A DNA stretch of 64,000 nt from Sinorhizobium americanum (GTDB taxonomy: Bacteria > Pseudomonadota > Alphaproteobacteria > Rhizobiales > Rhizobiaceae), in the NCBI RefSeq assembly GCF_001651855.1, contig NZ_LNQC01000049.1, forward strand, positions 186,001-250,000, read 5' to 3'. Under the pieces are notes generated by a model. That model was given only the letters and a program-made list of their open reading frames with translations, was not told where the DNA came from and did not search any database. Positions 26,125-34,522 of the stretch are shown here, in pieces (within the stretch, counting starts at the first letter, position 1; the number at the start of each line of letters is the position of its first letter). The translations under genes and the position numbers were made by a program.

Positions 26125-27066
26125 TCAGCGGCTGATCGTTGCCTTGAGCGCGTCGATGGAGGACTGGATGCCGGCCTCCGTGGACATGGTGAAATCCTCC
26201 ATCTCGAGGCTCACCCAGCCGTTGTAGCCGCACATGCGGACGACCGAGAAGAACTCCTTCCACCATTGCAGGTCACGGCCGGCGCCGACGGCGACGTAGT
26301 TCCAGCTGCGATTGGCAACGTCGGTGACCTCCTTCAATTCGAAAAGGCCGTTCACATCGGCAAGCCCCCGCTCAATACGGGTGTCCTTGCCGTGGCAATG
26401 GTGGATCGCACTGCCCAGCGCGCGGGCCGAGGCGATTGGATCGGCGCCCATCCACATCAGATGCGACGGGTCGAGGTTCATGCCGACCATCGGGCCGACC
26501 TCGCTGCGCAGGCGGAAGAGGGTCTCGGGATTCCAGACAAGCATCGCCGAGAAGTTTTCGAGCGCGTATTTCTCGACGCCGGCCTCCTTGGCGAGCTTCA
26601 CCAGATCGTGCCAGAGCGGGAAAGCGCGGTCCTCCCACTGATAGCGATCGCGTTCCGGCATCTCGTCGGGCCAGCTCTTGGTGTAGACCAGCCAGTTCGG
26701 TACCATGTCGCCGGGCGCTGCTTCCGGCAGGCCAGACATGGTCACGATGGTCTTGACGCCGATTTCACCGGCGAGGCGGATCGTCTGCTCCATCTCCTCT
26801 CGGTGACGCTTGCCCATGGCACCCGGATCGAGCGGGTTGGCCGAGCAGTTGAGCGCCGCGATTTTAAGGCCACGGGCCTCGATCTCCCTGAGCTTCGTCC
26901 TCAAGAGCGCCCTGTCGGACAAGAGTTCGTCGGCCCGGAAATGCGGCGCGCGGGACCACCCGCCGCCGGTCATCTCGATGCCTTCGACACCGAGTTTGAC
27001 GCATTTGTCGAGCATATCGGTGAAGGAGAGCTCTCCCATCACATCGGTGCAGATCGATAGTTTCAT
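26125..27066 (-). CDS. TIM-barrel sugar isomerase/epimerase-type protein
   Basis: A 313-residue protein of the xylose-isomerase-like TIM-barrel (AP endonuclease family 2) superfamily. Likely metal ligands are the Glu in YALENFS, the Asp and His in NLDPSHLMW, the His pair in IHHCHGKDT and the Glu in SLEMED. Members include sugar-phosphate isomerases, inosose dehydratases, tagatose epimerases and 3-keto-glycoside eliminases or hydratases. I chose start 27066. It is the last gene of the ABC/Gfo-Idh operon, but a classic terminator lies only 14 bases before its start, so it may be expressed by read-through. Substrate unknown. Confidence 0.85.
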   Translation of the reverse strand: MKLSICTDVMGELSFTDMLDKCVKLGVEGIEMTGGGWSRAPHFRADELLSDRALLRTKLREIEARGLKIAALNCSANPLDPGAMGKRHREEMEQTIRLAGEIGVKTIVTMSGLPEAAPGDMVPNWLVYTKSWPDEMPERDRYQWEDRAFPLWHDLVKLAKEAGVEKYALENFSAMLVWNPETLFRLRSEVGPMVGMNLDPSHLMWMGADPIASARALGSAIHHCHGKDTRIERGLADVNGLFELKEVTDVANRSWNYVAVGAGRDLQWWKEFFSVVRMCGYNGWVSLEMEDFTMSTEAGIQSSIDALKATISR

Positions 27067-27079
27067 GTTGTCTCTATCC

Positions 27080-27108
27080 AAAAAAAGGGGGGCGCCCGAA
27101 AGCGCCCC
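27080..27108 (-). terminator. Rho-independent terminator inside the operon
   Basis: On the minus strand GGGGCGC, a six-base loop TTTCGG and GCGCCCC form a strong stem directly followed by CC and seven T. It lies between the stop of the Gfo/Idh gene at 27121 and the start of the TIM-barrel gene at 27066. This is the clearest intrinsic terminator shape in the window; partial read-through would lower the last gene. Confidence 0.8.
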
Positions 27109-27120
27109 AGGTGGTGGAGC

Positions 27121-28293
27121 TCAGTGAAAGTCAACCCAGGCGGAGCCGGCGTCAGCCGAGCGGACGCAGTTCTCCAGCCAGCGGACACCTTCGGTGCCTG
27201 CCTTGATGCCCGGGTAGTGATGTGTCTTCAGGAAGACCTCGTCGCCGCGCTTTCTCGCGTCGATCGCCTGCGCGATCCACAGGTAGATGTTCGACCAGCT
27301 GTCGCCCAGACCTTCGGTATGCAGCGCGCCCATGCGGTCGACGGCGAGGCTTTCTTCCTCGAGATAGGGCATGCCGTGATGGAGCGTGCGGTTCGGCTCG
27401 CCCTGCACCTCGTAGATCAGCTGATCGGGATGGCTGTCGCTCCATTCAATCGAGGCCTTGGAGCCGATGAAACGGTAGCGCTGCGACCCCATGTTGCCGG
27501 CGTTGACCGACGAAACCCAGAGACGGCCCCGCGCCCCGTTGTCGTAGTGCATCAGCACGGTCGCATGGTCTTCAAGCGGCGCACGGGTCGGGATGAAGGC
27601 CTTGCGGTCGCAGAGCAGCTTGTCGATCTTCAGATGCGGCAGGACGATCTCGGACAGGTAATAGAGATGCGTGCCTATATCGCCGAGAACGAAGGTGGGA
27701 CCGGCGGTCTTAGGGTTGGTGCGCCACTTCACGGCCTCGCCGGCGCCGACGTCGTCGCCCGAGTTGAAGCCGTGGGTGTATTGCATATCGACGATGCGGA
27801 TATCGCCGAGCATGCCCTTCTTGACCATGGCGGCCATCTGGTGAACCAGCGGGTGGCCGGTGAAGCCGTAGGTCACCCCGACGATCAGTCCCTTTTCCGC
27901 GGCAAGCCTTTCGACCTCCTCGCATTCGGCCACGGTGAAGAACAACGGCTTTTCGCAGATGACGTGCAGGCCGGCCTCGAGGCAGGCCTTGGTGATCTCG
28001 TAATGGGTGAAATTCGGCGTCGCGATCGAGACGACCTCGACGCCGTCCTCGCGTGCCGCCTCCCTGAAGATCAGTTCCTTGTAGTCGGCATAGCAGCGGT
28101 CCGCCTCGACGCCGAGTCTCACGCCGAAATCACGGCCGCGTTCGGCGTCGAGATCGAAGGCGCCGGCGACCAGCCGATAGGTGCCGTCACGCAGCGCCCC
28201 GGTGCGATGCTTGTAGCCCACCTGGCCGGTGCGGCCGCCACCGACCATGCCCCAGCGGAGCGGCCGATCGATAAGTCTTTCGCCATTCAGCAT
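27121..28293 (-). CDS. Gfo/Idh/MocA-family oxidoreductase
   Basis: A 390-residue NAD(P)-dependent sugar dehydrogenase. The N-terminal Rossmann fold has WGMVGGGRTGQVG (14-26), the signature lysine is Lys115 in CEKPL, and the C-terminal half carries VLGDIGTHLYYL with the usual Asp/His active-site pair. These enzymes oxidise or reduce a ring carbon of sugars, cyclitols or glycosides. The start at 28293 has GAAAGG upstream. It is 11 bases after another Gfo/Idh gene. The pair, with two TIM barrels, suggests an oxidation step and a later reduction step on the same scaffold. Substrate unknown; inositol-like compounds, rhizopine or anhydrosugars are candidates. Confidence 0.88.
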   Translation of the reverse strand: MLNGERLIDRPLRWGMVGGGRTGQVGYKHRTGALRDGTYRLVAGAFDLDAERGRDFGVRLGVEADRCYADYKELIFREAAREDGVEVVSIATPNFTHYEITKACLEAGLHVICEKPLFFTVAECEEVERLAAEKGLIVGVTYGFTGHPLVHQMAAMVKKGMLGDIRIVDMQYTHGFNSGDDVGAGEAVKWRTNPKTAGPTFVLGDIGTHLYYLSEIVLPHLKIDKLLCDRKAFIPTRAPLEDHATVLMHYDNGARGRLWVSSVNAGNMGSQRYRFIGSKASIEWSDSHPDQLIYEVQGEPNRTLHHGMPYLEEESLAVDRMGALHTEGLGDSWSNIYLWIAQAIDARKRGDEVFLKTHHYPGIKAGTEGVRWLENCVRSADAGSAWVDFH

Positions 28294-28304
28294 TTTTGAA
28301 CCTT

Positions 28305-29375
28305 TCAGGACTGTTGTCTTCTTGACCGTAGGGCGTGACCGGAAACGTCGGTTACCGGGGGCGCCTCCAATGTCGTGGAGTAGAGCGAAGGGCGGTCGCG
28401 CATGCGGACCGGCTGGAGTTCGCCGCTTTCGACTGCCTTCAGCGCCGCATCGGCGACCAGCGTGGCGGCATAGCCGTCCCAGGTGGAGGGGCCGGTCGCC
28501 GTTCCCCGCGCCGCGGCGCCAATCCATTCGCGGAACTCCTGGTCATAGGCCTCGATGAAACGCCCGCGCCAATCCGCCGGCACCAACTGGCGCACGCCAT
28601 GGATGTCGCGGATGACGGTCGCCGGACGGAGCGGCAGGCTTGCGGTGCCCTCCTCGCAGCTCACCTCGCCGCGGATGTCGTAGCCGTAGGCGATGTTGAC
28701 CGAGATCTCGACATCGACCAGTACACCGGAGCCCATGTGCAGAAGCACCACCACAGGATCGCGCAGCTCCGTGCCGCGGCGCGAGCGGCGCGGCACGCGA
28801 ACCTCGACACCCCTCACCTCGTCGTTCAGAAGCCAGCGCGAAATGTCCGCATCATGGACGAGCGTGTCGTTGAGCGGCATGTCCGAGGTATAGAGGCCCT
28901 CGGGAACGGCCGCATTGCGGTGGGTCGAATGGAACATCAGCGGCGCACCGAGCGTGCCGGAGTCCAGCGTCGCCTTGAGGCGGCGATAGTCGGCGTCGAA
29001 GCGGCGCATGAAGCCCACCTGCACCAGGCGGCGCCCGAACGCCACCTCGGCCTCCATCACCCTCAGCGCTGCGGCCGCGGTCGTGACCAGCGGCTTTTCG
29101 CAGAACACGGGCTTGCCGGCGGCGATGCAGTCGAGAAGCTGCTCCTCGTGGGCGGGTCCCCACGAGCAGATGACCACCGCCTCGACCGTCTCGGAGCGGA
29201 TGAGATCGCCCGCCGTGGCAAAGACCGCCGCCCCCTCAGGCGCGACCGCGGCAGCACGAGCCCCGTCGATATCGCTCACCGCGATCACTTCGGCGCCCGA
29301 CAGGACCTGGGTCAGACGGCGGATGTGGTCCTGGCCGATCATGCCCGTTCCGATGACACCGACCTTGAGGGTCAT
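28305..29375 (-). CDS. Gfo/Idh/MocA-family dehydrogenase, inositol-2-dehydrogenase-like
   Basis: A 356-residue NAD-dependent dehydrogenase with GTGMIGQDH (9-17), Lys94 in CEKPL, and [12 protein letters not shown] holding the Asp (and nearby His) of the active site. Overall it looks like the myo-inositol 2-dehydrogenase (IolG/IdhA) branch. It is not close to its neighbour at 27121, so the two probably catalyse different steps. The ATG overlaps the TGA of the upstream TIM-barrel gene by 4 bases, a sign of translational coupling. Cytoplasmic. Substrate may be a cyclitol or a keto-sugar. Confidence 0.87.
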   Translation of the reverse strand: MTLKVGVIGTGMIGQDHIRRLTQVLSGAEVIAVSDIDGARAAAVAPEGAAVFATAGDLIRSETVEAVVICSWGPAHEEQLLDCIAAGKPVFCEKPLVTTAAAALRVMEAEVAFGRRLVQVGFMRRFDADYRRLKATLDSGTLGAPLMFHSTHRNAAVPEGLYTSDMPLNDTLVHDADISRWLLNDEVRGVEVRVPRRSRRGTELRDPVVVLLHMGSGVLVDVEISVNIAYGYDIRGEVSCEEGTASLPLRPATVIRDIHGVRQLVPADWRGRFIEAYDQEFREWIGAAARGTATGPSTWDGYAATLVADAALKAVESGELQPVRMRDRPSLYSTTLEAPPVTDVSGHALRSRRQQS

Positions 29376-30277
29376 TTCGCCCCCCAGTACTTGTCGATGT
29401 AGCGCTGCATTTCGGCGCGCATGAATGTGCCGGAATGATCCGCCTTGTCTTCCCAGGCGAAGACGCAGGCGGTCATGATGCCGTCGAAGCCCACTTCGGC
29501 GAGGGTGGCGAAGAAATCGTCCCAGGGAACCTCGCCCTGGCCGATGTTCAAGTGCTGATGCACGCGGGCCTGCGTGCCCGGAGGGTTGAGAATGTAGCGC
29601 AGGCCCGAAGAGGCCTTGTGGTTGAACGTATCGCCGACGTGAACATGCGCGAGCACATCTCTCGCCTCGCGCAGCATCGCCTTCGTGTCGTCGCCGAAGT
29701 AGAAGGTGTGCGGTGCGCAGTAGAGGAACTTGACGTTCTTCGAGTTGACCGTGCGGATGATGTCGAGAGCGGGCTGCAGCGTCTCGCACCAATCTTCCGG
29801 ATGGGGCTCGACGTGAAGCATGATGCCTTCGCGCTCGAAGACCGGGACGAGCTCTTCCATCGATCGCCACCAGGCGTCCTCGCAGGCTTCGATCATCGAG
29901 CCGGTGTGGCAGCAGTAGCACGAGTCCTTGTCGGGATGCGGTCCGCGACCGAACTCCGAATTCATCGTGTCGACGCCGAGTTCGACAGCGATCTCGATGG
30001 CCCGCTTCCAGTGCTTTACCGCCGCCTGACGCTCGGTCTCGTCATTGGAGGCCCAGCGATACATCGGCAGCAGGGAGGCAATGCCGACATTGGCGTCGGA
30101 CAGCGCCTTCTTGAACGACTTGACACGGTTAGGGAAGACGCGCGGCGCCTTGAACCATTCGAGGAAATCGCCGCGAGGCGAAAGCTCGATCCAATCGTAA
30201 CCGAGTTCCTTGACCTTGCTGGGCAACTCCTCAAGCGAGAGATGGCGATGCATAAACGGGTCGATTGCAATCTTCAT
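29372..30277 (-). CDS. TIM-barrel sugar isomerase/epimerase-type protein
   Basis: A 301-residue xylose-isomerase-like barrel. Likely metal-binding residues are the Glu in [11 protein letters not shown], the His in CAPHTFYF and the His in [11 protein letters not shown] Cys-rich stretch [10 protein letters not shown] near residue 120 is unusual for the family. It is the first enzyme gene after the transporter genes and overlaps the Gfo/Idh gene by 4 bases. Known activities in the superfamily include isomerisation, epimerisation, dehydration, and elimination on 3-keto-glycosides. No substrate can be assigned from sequence. Confidence 0.85.
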   Translation of the reverse strand: MKIAIDPFMHRHLSLEELPSKVKELGYDWIELSPRGDFLEWFKAPRVFPNRVKSFKKALSDANVGIASLLPMYRWASNDETERQAAVKHWKRAIEIAVELGVDTMNSEFGRGPHPDKDSCYCCHTGSMIEACEDAWWRSMEELVPVFEREGIMLHVEPHPEDWCETLQPALDIIRTVNSKNVKFLYCAPHTFYFGDDTKAMLREARDVLAHVHVGDTFNHKASSGLRYILNPPGTQARVHQHLNIGQGEVPWDDFFATLAEVGFDGIMTACVFAWEDKADHSGTFMRAEMQRYIDKYWGAK

Positions 30278-30311
30278 TTTGACCTCCAGATTCCGGACGC
30301 AAGCCTCCCGC

Positions 30312-30344
30312 CTTCGACTGCGGTCTTTTCAGGCGCTGTCGAAG
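30312..30344 (-). terminator. Hairpin between transporter and enzyme genes
   Basis: CTTCGAC (30312-30318) pairs with GTCGAAG (30338-30344) in the 107-base gap between the ATPase stop and the first TIM-barrel start. It may attenuate transcription into the enzyme genes; there is no clear U-tract. Confidence 0.35.
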
Positions 30345-30384
30345 CTGCGGGTATCGCGCAGTTCGTTTGTGATGCCGTCAGCGA

Positions 30385-31209
30385 TTACTGGGCTGGCGGC
30401 GGTGGATGTCCCTCATGACTTGCCATGTAGGTTTCGATTTGAGCCTCGAGGTCCGCCATCGTTTCCCCGCCTGCCATCAGGTCGGTAATCTCCTCACGGG
30501 TCTTCTCGCCCCTGCGGAAATCAGCGGCGATTGCCCCGCGGATGAGGACGGCGAAGTGATCGCCCACCGCCATCGCATGCATGACCTGGTGGGTGATGAA
30601 AACCACTGCCAGTCCCCGCCGCTTCGCCTCGTTGACGATCCTGAGCACATGGGCCGCCTGTTTCACGCCGAGAGCGGCGGTCGGTTCGTCGAGGATCAGC
30701 ACCCGGGCGCCGAAATGCACGGCACGGGCGATTGCAAGCGACTGGCGTTCGCCGCCGGAAAGCCCCCCGACAAGGCGATCGCCATCGTCGATGCGGGTGA
30801 TGCCGAAGTCCTGCACGGCCTTGACGGCAATCTCGTTGGCCGTCTTGCGGTCATAGACCTTGAACGGTCCCCAGCCCTTGGTCGGTTCGACACCGACGAA
30901 GAAGGAACGGCCGATCGACATCAGCGGAAAGGTGCCGCCGAATTGATGCACCGTCGAGATGCCCTTTTCCTGCGCATCGCGCGGCCCGCTGAACTCGACA
31001 GGCTGACCGTCCATCAGGATGGTGCCGCGCGTCGGTTTGTGCACGCCCGCAAGCGTCTTGATGAGCGTCGACTTGCCGGCGCCGTTGTCGCCGAGCAGGC
31101 AGAGCACCTCGCCCGCACGGACCTTGAGCGAGATGTTGTGAAGCACGTCGATAGGACCGAAGCTCTTGTCGACATTTTGAAGTTCAAGGATCGGAGTCTT
31201 GTCTGACAT
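30385..31209 (-). CDS. Ribose-type sugar ABC transporter ATP-binding protein, single domain
   Basis: A 274-residue ATPase. Walker A is GDNGAGKST, the signature is GLSGGERQSLAIARAV, Walker B VLILDEPTAALG, and the H-loop FITHQ. RbsA-type ATPases are usually about 500 residues with two domains. This one has one, as in FrcA of S. meliloti, so two copies must assemble. The C-terminal 30 residues are a His/Pro-rich tail (HEGHPPPPAQ). It couples uptake through the permeases encoded just upstream. Gene spacing of 10 bases to the permease supports co-translation. Confidence 0.9.
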   Translation of the reverse strand: MSDKTPILELQNVDKSFGPIDVLHNISLKVRAGEVLCLLGDNGAGKSTLIKTLAGVHKPTRGTILMDGQPVEFSGPRDAQEKGISTVHQFGGTFPLMSIGRSFFVGVEPTKGWGPFKVYDRKTANEIAVKAVQDFGITRIDDGDRLVGGLSGGERQSLAIARAVHFGARVLILDEPTAALGVKQAAHVLRIVNEAKRRGLAVVFITHQVMHAMAVGDHFAVLIRGAIAADFRRGEKTREEITDLMAGGETMADLEAQIETYMASHEGHPPPPAQ

Positions 31210-31219
31210 GGTTGGACGC

Positions 31220-32218
31220 TCACTTCTTTTTCTTAGGCACGAAGCTGAGTGCCATTCGCCGGAACGTGTTGTTCATCAGAACCGCGGCCATCAGCATCAC
31301 GCCGATGATGAGGTTTGACCAGTTGCGGTCGATGTCGGTGAAATAGATGCCCTGGTTGACGACGGCGAAGGTCAGGGCGCCGAGGAAGATGCCGGCGACC
31401 GAGCCGAAGCCGCCGGTGAGCAGCACGCCGCCCACGACAATCGAGACGATCGTGTTGAAGATATAGTTCATGCCGCCTGAGACCTGCGCGGAGTTGAACA
31501 GGATCGCCCCGCACATGCCGACGAAGGACGCGGCCGTGCTCGATAGGACAAAGAGAGCAATCTTCAGCCGCTTGGTCGGGATCCCGGCATTGCGGGCGCT
31601 GACCTCGTCTCCGCCCATCGCGAAGATCCAGTTGCCGTAGCGCGTCGCATGCACCACGAAGCCAAAGATCACCGTGAGGGCAAGCCACCACAGGATAATG
31701 ACTTGGAACTTGCCGAGGATGAGTTGGCCGAAGACCGTCTTCGCCCAGGCCGGCGCGTCGAGCGGAACCGAGGCGGCCGCGGTCAAAATGACGGAACCCG
31801 CAAGGACGAGACCCTGCACGGCGACCAGCGTGCCCAGCGTGATGATCAGCGAGGGCACGCTCGTGCGCACCGCCAGGAACCCGTTTGCCAGTCCCACCAG
31901 CACGCCGAAGGCCAGCGCACCGAGCATGCCGATTACGATCGGCAGGTCGTAATAGCCCGACAGAATGGCGATCGACATCGACCCAGCCGGGATCATCGCG
32001 CCGATCGAGATGTCAAGCTCGCCAGCGATCATCAGAAGGCCGACCGGCAAGGCGACGATGCCGAGATTGGCCGCGAAATTGACCCAGCTTGCAGCGCCGA
32101 AGAGCGCTCCCAGGCTGACGCCACCAAAAGCCACATAGAAGGCGATCACCGCGACGAAGCTCAACACGGCCCCGAACTCCGGGCGGCGTACGAATTGTCC
32201 TATGGAAAAGGCGTTCAT
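31220..32218 (-). CDS. Ribose-type sugar ABC transporter permease
   Basis: A 332-residue hydrophobic inner-membrane permease of the CUT2 (RbsC/FrcC) family with about eight to ten spans. SIGAMIPAGSM is the conserved early motif and GGVLLTGGFGSVAG is the late CUT2 motif. It ends with a lysine tail, VPKKKK. It lies 10 bases after a second, clearly homologous permease gene, so the transporter may be a permease heterodimer instead of the usual homodimer. The substrate is probably a monosaccharide, cyclitol or glycoside processed by the operon enzymes. Confidence 0.92.
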   Translation of the reverse strand: MNAFSIGQFVRRPEFGAVLSFVAVIAFYVAFGGVSLGALFGAASWVNFAANLGIVALPVGLLMIAGELDISIGAMIPAGSMSIAILSGYYDLPIVIGMLGALAFGVLVGLANGFLAVRTSVPSLIITLGTLVAVQGLVLAGSVILTAAASVPLDAPAWAKTVFGQLILGKFQVIILWWLALTVIFGFVVHATRYGNWIFAMGGDEVSARNAGIPTKRLKIALFVLSSTAASFVGMCGAILFNSAQVSGGMNYIFNTIVSIVVGGVLLTGGFGSVAGIFLGALTFAVVNQGIYFTDIDRNWSNLIIGVMLMAAVLMNNTFRRMALSFVPKKKK

Positions 32219-32228
32219 TTCCCGGCCC

Positions 32229-33278
32229 TCATCTCTTCTTCTTCGCTGCGTAGGACATCGCCATCAGCCGGAACCTGTCGTTCATCATCACAGCGAGCAG
32301 CAGCAGCGCGCCGATGATGACGCTGCCAAGGTTTGGGTCGATGCCGGTGAAATAGACGCCCTGGTTCACGATCGCGAAGGTGAGCGTACCGAAGACGATG
32401 CCCACCACCGAGCCGGCGCCCCCGGTCAGAAGCACACCGCCGATGACCACGCACATGATCGAATTGAAGATGAACGACTGCCCCGCGAGCACCTGCGCAC
32501 TTTGATAGACAAACACTTGGCTGACGCCGACGAAAGCGGCAGAGAAGCCCGACAGCATGTAGAGCCCGACGGTCAGTCTTTCCGTCGGGATGCCGGCATT
32601 GCGGGCCGAGACCTTGTCGCCACCCAAGGCGAAAATCCAGTTGCCGACAGGCGAGATGTGCAGCAGGTAGAAGAACCCCGCGACGAACAGGACCCACCAG
32701 AAGATCGTCACCTGAAACATGCCGCCGATGAACTCGCCGAGGACCGCCTTGGCGGTCGGGCTCGGCACGAGCGACACGCCGGTGCTGCCGGCGATGAGCA
32801 CCGTGAAGCCCAGCGTCAGGCCCATGACGCCGAACATGGAGCCGATGGTGACAATCAAAGACGGCACCCCGGTGCGATTGACGATGAAGCCGTTGAAAAA
32901 TCCGACGAGGAGCCCAACGCCAAGACCGGCAGAAATTCCGACACTCTCCGGAAGGCCGTAGTGGCCGGAGATGATGGCGACCGTCAGCGATGCCGCTGGA
33001 ATGATCGCGCCGATAGAGAGGTCCATTTCCCCCGCAATCATCAAGAGCCCGACCGGCAGCGCGACGAGGCCGATCTCGGCGGCGATGTTGAGCCAACTCG
33101 CATAGCCCGCAGAGGACAGGAAGACACTGCCGCCGATCATGGCGAAGAAGACGAACACCGCGATCAAGCCCAGGAGCGACCCCGCTTCGGGCCGGCGGGA
33201 AAGCTGGCCGATGGTCGCTCTGATATTTTCGCCACCGGAAGGAACGGAGGAGACGGGGAGACTATTTGTCGTGTTCAT
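32229..33278 (-). CDS. Ribose-type sugar ABC transporter permease, paralog
   Basis: A 349-residue CUT2 permease, homologous to the next gene along nearly its whole length: both share the SIGA-IPA motif, the VSARNAGIPT-RL loop that faces the ATPase and the GGVLLTGG motif. A 25-residue hydrophilic N-terminal extension precedes the first span. It ends AAKKKR. Tandem permeases of this family in one operon suggest an obligate heterodimer or duplication with divergence. The gene follows the binding-protein gene after about 100 bases that contain two hairpins. Confidence 0.92.
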   Translation of the reverse strand: MNTTNSLPVSSVPSGGENIRATIGQLSRRPEAGSLLGLIAVFVFFAMIGGSVFLSSAGYASWLNIAAEIGLVALPVGLLMIAGEMDLSIGAIIPAASLTVAIISGHYGLPESVGISAGLGVGLLVGFFNGFIVNRTGVPSLIVTIGSMFGVMGLTLGFTVLIAGSTGVSLVPSPTAKAVLGEFIGGMFQVTIFWWVLFVAGFFYLLHISPVGNWIFALGGDKVSARNAGIPTERLTVGLYMLSGFSAAFVGVSQVFVYQSAQVLAGQSFIFNSIMCVVIGGVLLTGGAGSVVGIVFGTLTFAIVNQGVYFTGIDPNLGSVIIGALLLLAVMMNDRFRLMAMSYAAKKKR

Positions 33279-33301
33279 TTGACACCACCAATGAAGCCGA
33301 A

Positions 33302-33361
33302 GACCGGTAACGGTCGGCGCTTTTGGAAGACTGGAAGCCGCCTGCCTCGAGCGGCGGCTTC
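33302..33361 (-). terminator. Two hairpins after the sugar-binding-protein gene
   Basis: GAAGCCGCC (33334-33342) pairs with GGCGGCTTC (33353-33361), and a smaller stem GACCG/CGGTC lies at 33302-33315. Both are between the stop at 33381 and the permease start at 33278. They fit a role in keeping binding-protein mRNA in excess. Confidence 0.5.
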
Positions 33362-33380
33362 GCGACGTGCGGCCCGAAGC

Positions 33381-34355
33381 TTATCGGGCGCCGGCCTTCA
33401 CCCCCGCCAAGGTGGCGTCGACATTCGCCTTGTCGATGACGCCGGGACCGGTCAGGATTTCCCGGGTCGGCACGGTGAGGCCGTAATTGACCTTGCCGTT
33501 CAGGATCGAGACCGCCAGGTAGCCCTGCAGGTAACCCTGCTGGTCGATCGCGCAAAGTTGGGTACCGCTCTTGATGTTGTTCAGGATCGTTTCGTCCATG
33601 TTCATGCCACAGACCTGCACCTGGCCCTGCTTGCCGGCCTGCGTCACGCCGTTAACCGCCGAGTTGGTGTCGACATTGCCGATCGCGAACACGGCCTTGA
33701 TATCCGGGTTTTGCAGCAGATGCGCCTTGAGCGCCTGCGCCACGGCCGTCGCCGAACCGAAGGAGGTCGCCGGCAGCGGCAGTGCCGAGCCGACGCCGCC
33801 ACCCTCGGTGACCCCGTCGATCATACCCTTGCAGAAGGCTTCGATGTTCGCAGCACCCGGCAGCGTGTTGAGGCAGACCGCGTTCTTCAGGTCGTGCTTG
33901 GCGAAATAGGTGCCCGCAGCCTTGCCCGAAAGGTAATCGTTGGAACCGACATAGTTCATCGCCCCGAGGCGGTCGGCAGCCTCGATGCCGCCGGCATTAT
34001 AGATGACCAGCGGAATGCCGGCATCGGTGACCGCCTTGAATGCGGGGTCCATTGCCTCCGGCACCCAGTTCGGGCCGACGATCGCATCGGCGCCCTGGTC
34101 AATGGCCTGGCGAATGAGTTCCGCAGCGTCGACACCAAGGTTGTCGTAGTTCTGCGGCCCGAGCCAGGTTACCGACCCGCCCTGCGCCTCCACGACCTTG
34201 CCTGCATCCTCGGCGCCCTTCTTCACGATCGACCAGAACGGATCATCCGGCTTGCCGCCGACGACAAAGATGTTGGCAGCCATTACGGCCGTTGCGGTGC
34301 AAGCAATGATCGCGGCAGCCGACACGGTTGCCGCGAGGCGGCGAAATTCACTCAT
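33381..34355 (-). CDS. Ribose-type periplasmic sugar-binding protein
   Basis: A 324-residue periplasmic binding protein of the LacI/RbsB type. A Sec signal peptide (about 1-26) ends in VMAAN, and the mature protein starts IFVVGGKPDDPFWSIVKKG, typical of the family. GADAIVGPNW and ALKAHLLQNPDIKAVFAIGN mark the two lobes. I chose ATG 34355, preceded by GGGAGGAGAA; a longer reading upstream covers the promoter. It heads the operon for the two-permease transporter and the TIM/Gfo-Idh enzymes and is divergent from a LacI regulator. Ligand unknown. Confidence 0.92.
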   Translation of the reverse strand: MSEFRRLAATVSAAAIIACTATAVMAANIFVVGGKPDDPFWSIVKKGAEDAGKVVEAQGGSVTWLGPQNYDNLGVDAAELIRQAIDQGADAIVGPNWVPEAMDPAFKAVTDAGIPLVIYNAGGIEAADRLGAMNYVGSNDYLSGKAAGTYFAKHDLKNAVCLNTLPGAANIEAFCKGMIDGVTEGGGVGSALPLPATSFGSATAVAQALKAHLLQNPDIKAVFAIGNVDTNSAVNGVTQAGKQGQVQVCGMNMDETILNNIKSGTQLCAIDQQGYLQGYLAVSILNGKVNYGLTVPTREILTGPGVIDKANVDATLAGVKAGAR

Positions 34356-34522
34356 CTGATTCTCCTCCCTAGAGTTTGCGATCGCGACGACGCCTCTCAG
34401 GACGCCCCTCCTTGTCGCTGCGAATGCTTGTATCAAACGGCTCACCACGATGGAACAGTTGTTGCAATTGTTGGAAATTTTTGTATCATTTAATGTCATT
34501 CCAATTTGGTGTGAAATATGTC
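34356..34522. promoter_or_regulatory. Divergent promoter region with short repeats
   Basis: These 167 AT-rich bases separate the LacI gene from the sugar-binding-protein gene. TTGTTG, CAA, TTGTTG (34459-34473) is a direct repeat, and a small TTGCAA palindrome sits between its arms. It is a candidate LacI-family operator zone for both directions, but I could not fix precise promoter boxes. Confidence 0.35.

Noticed and set aside
32202-34493. 763-codon antisense frame over the permease and binding-protein genes
   Set aside because: His/Asp/Arg-rich composition is an antisense artefact; the minus-strand genes are certain.
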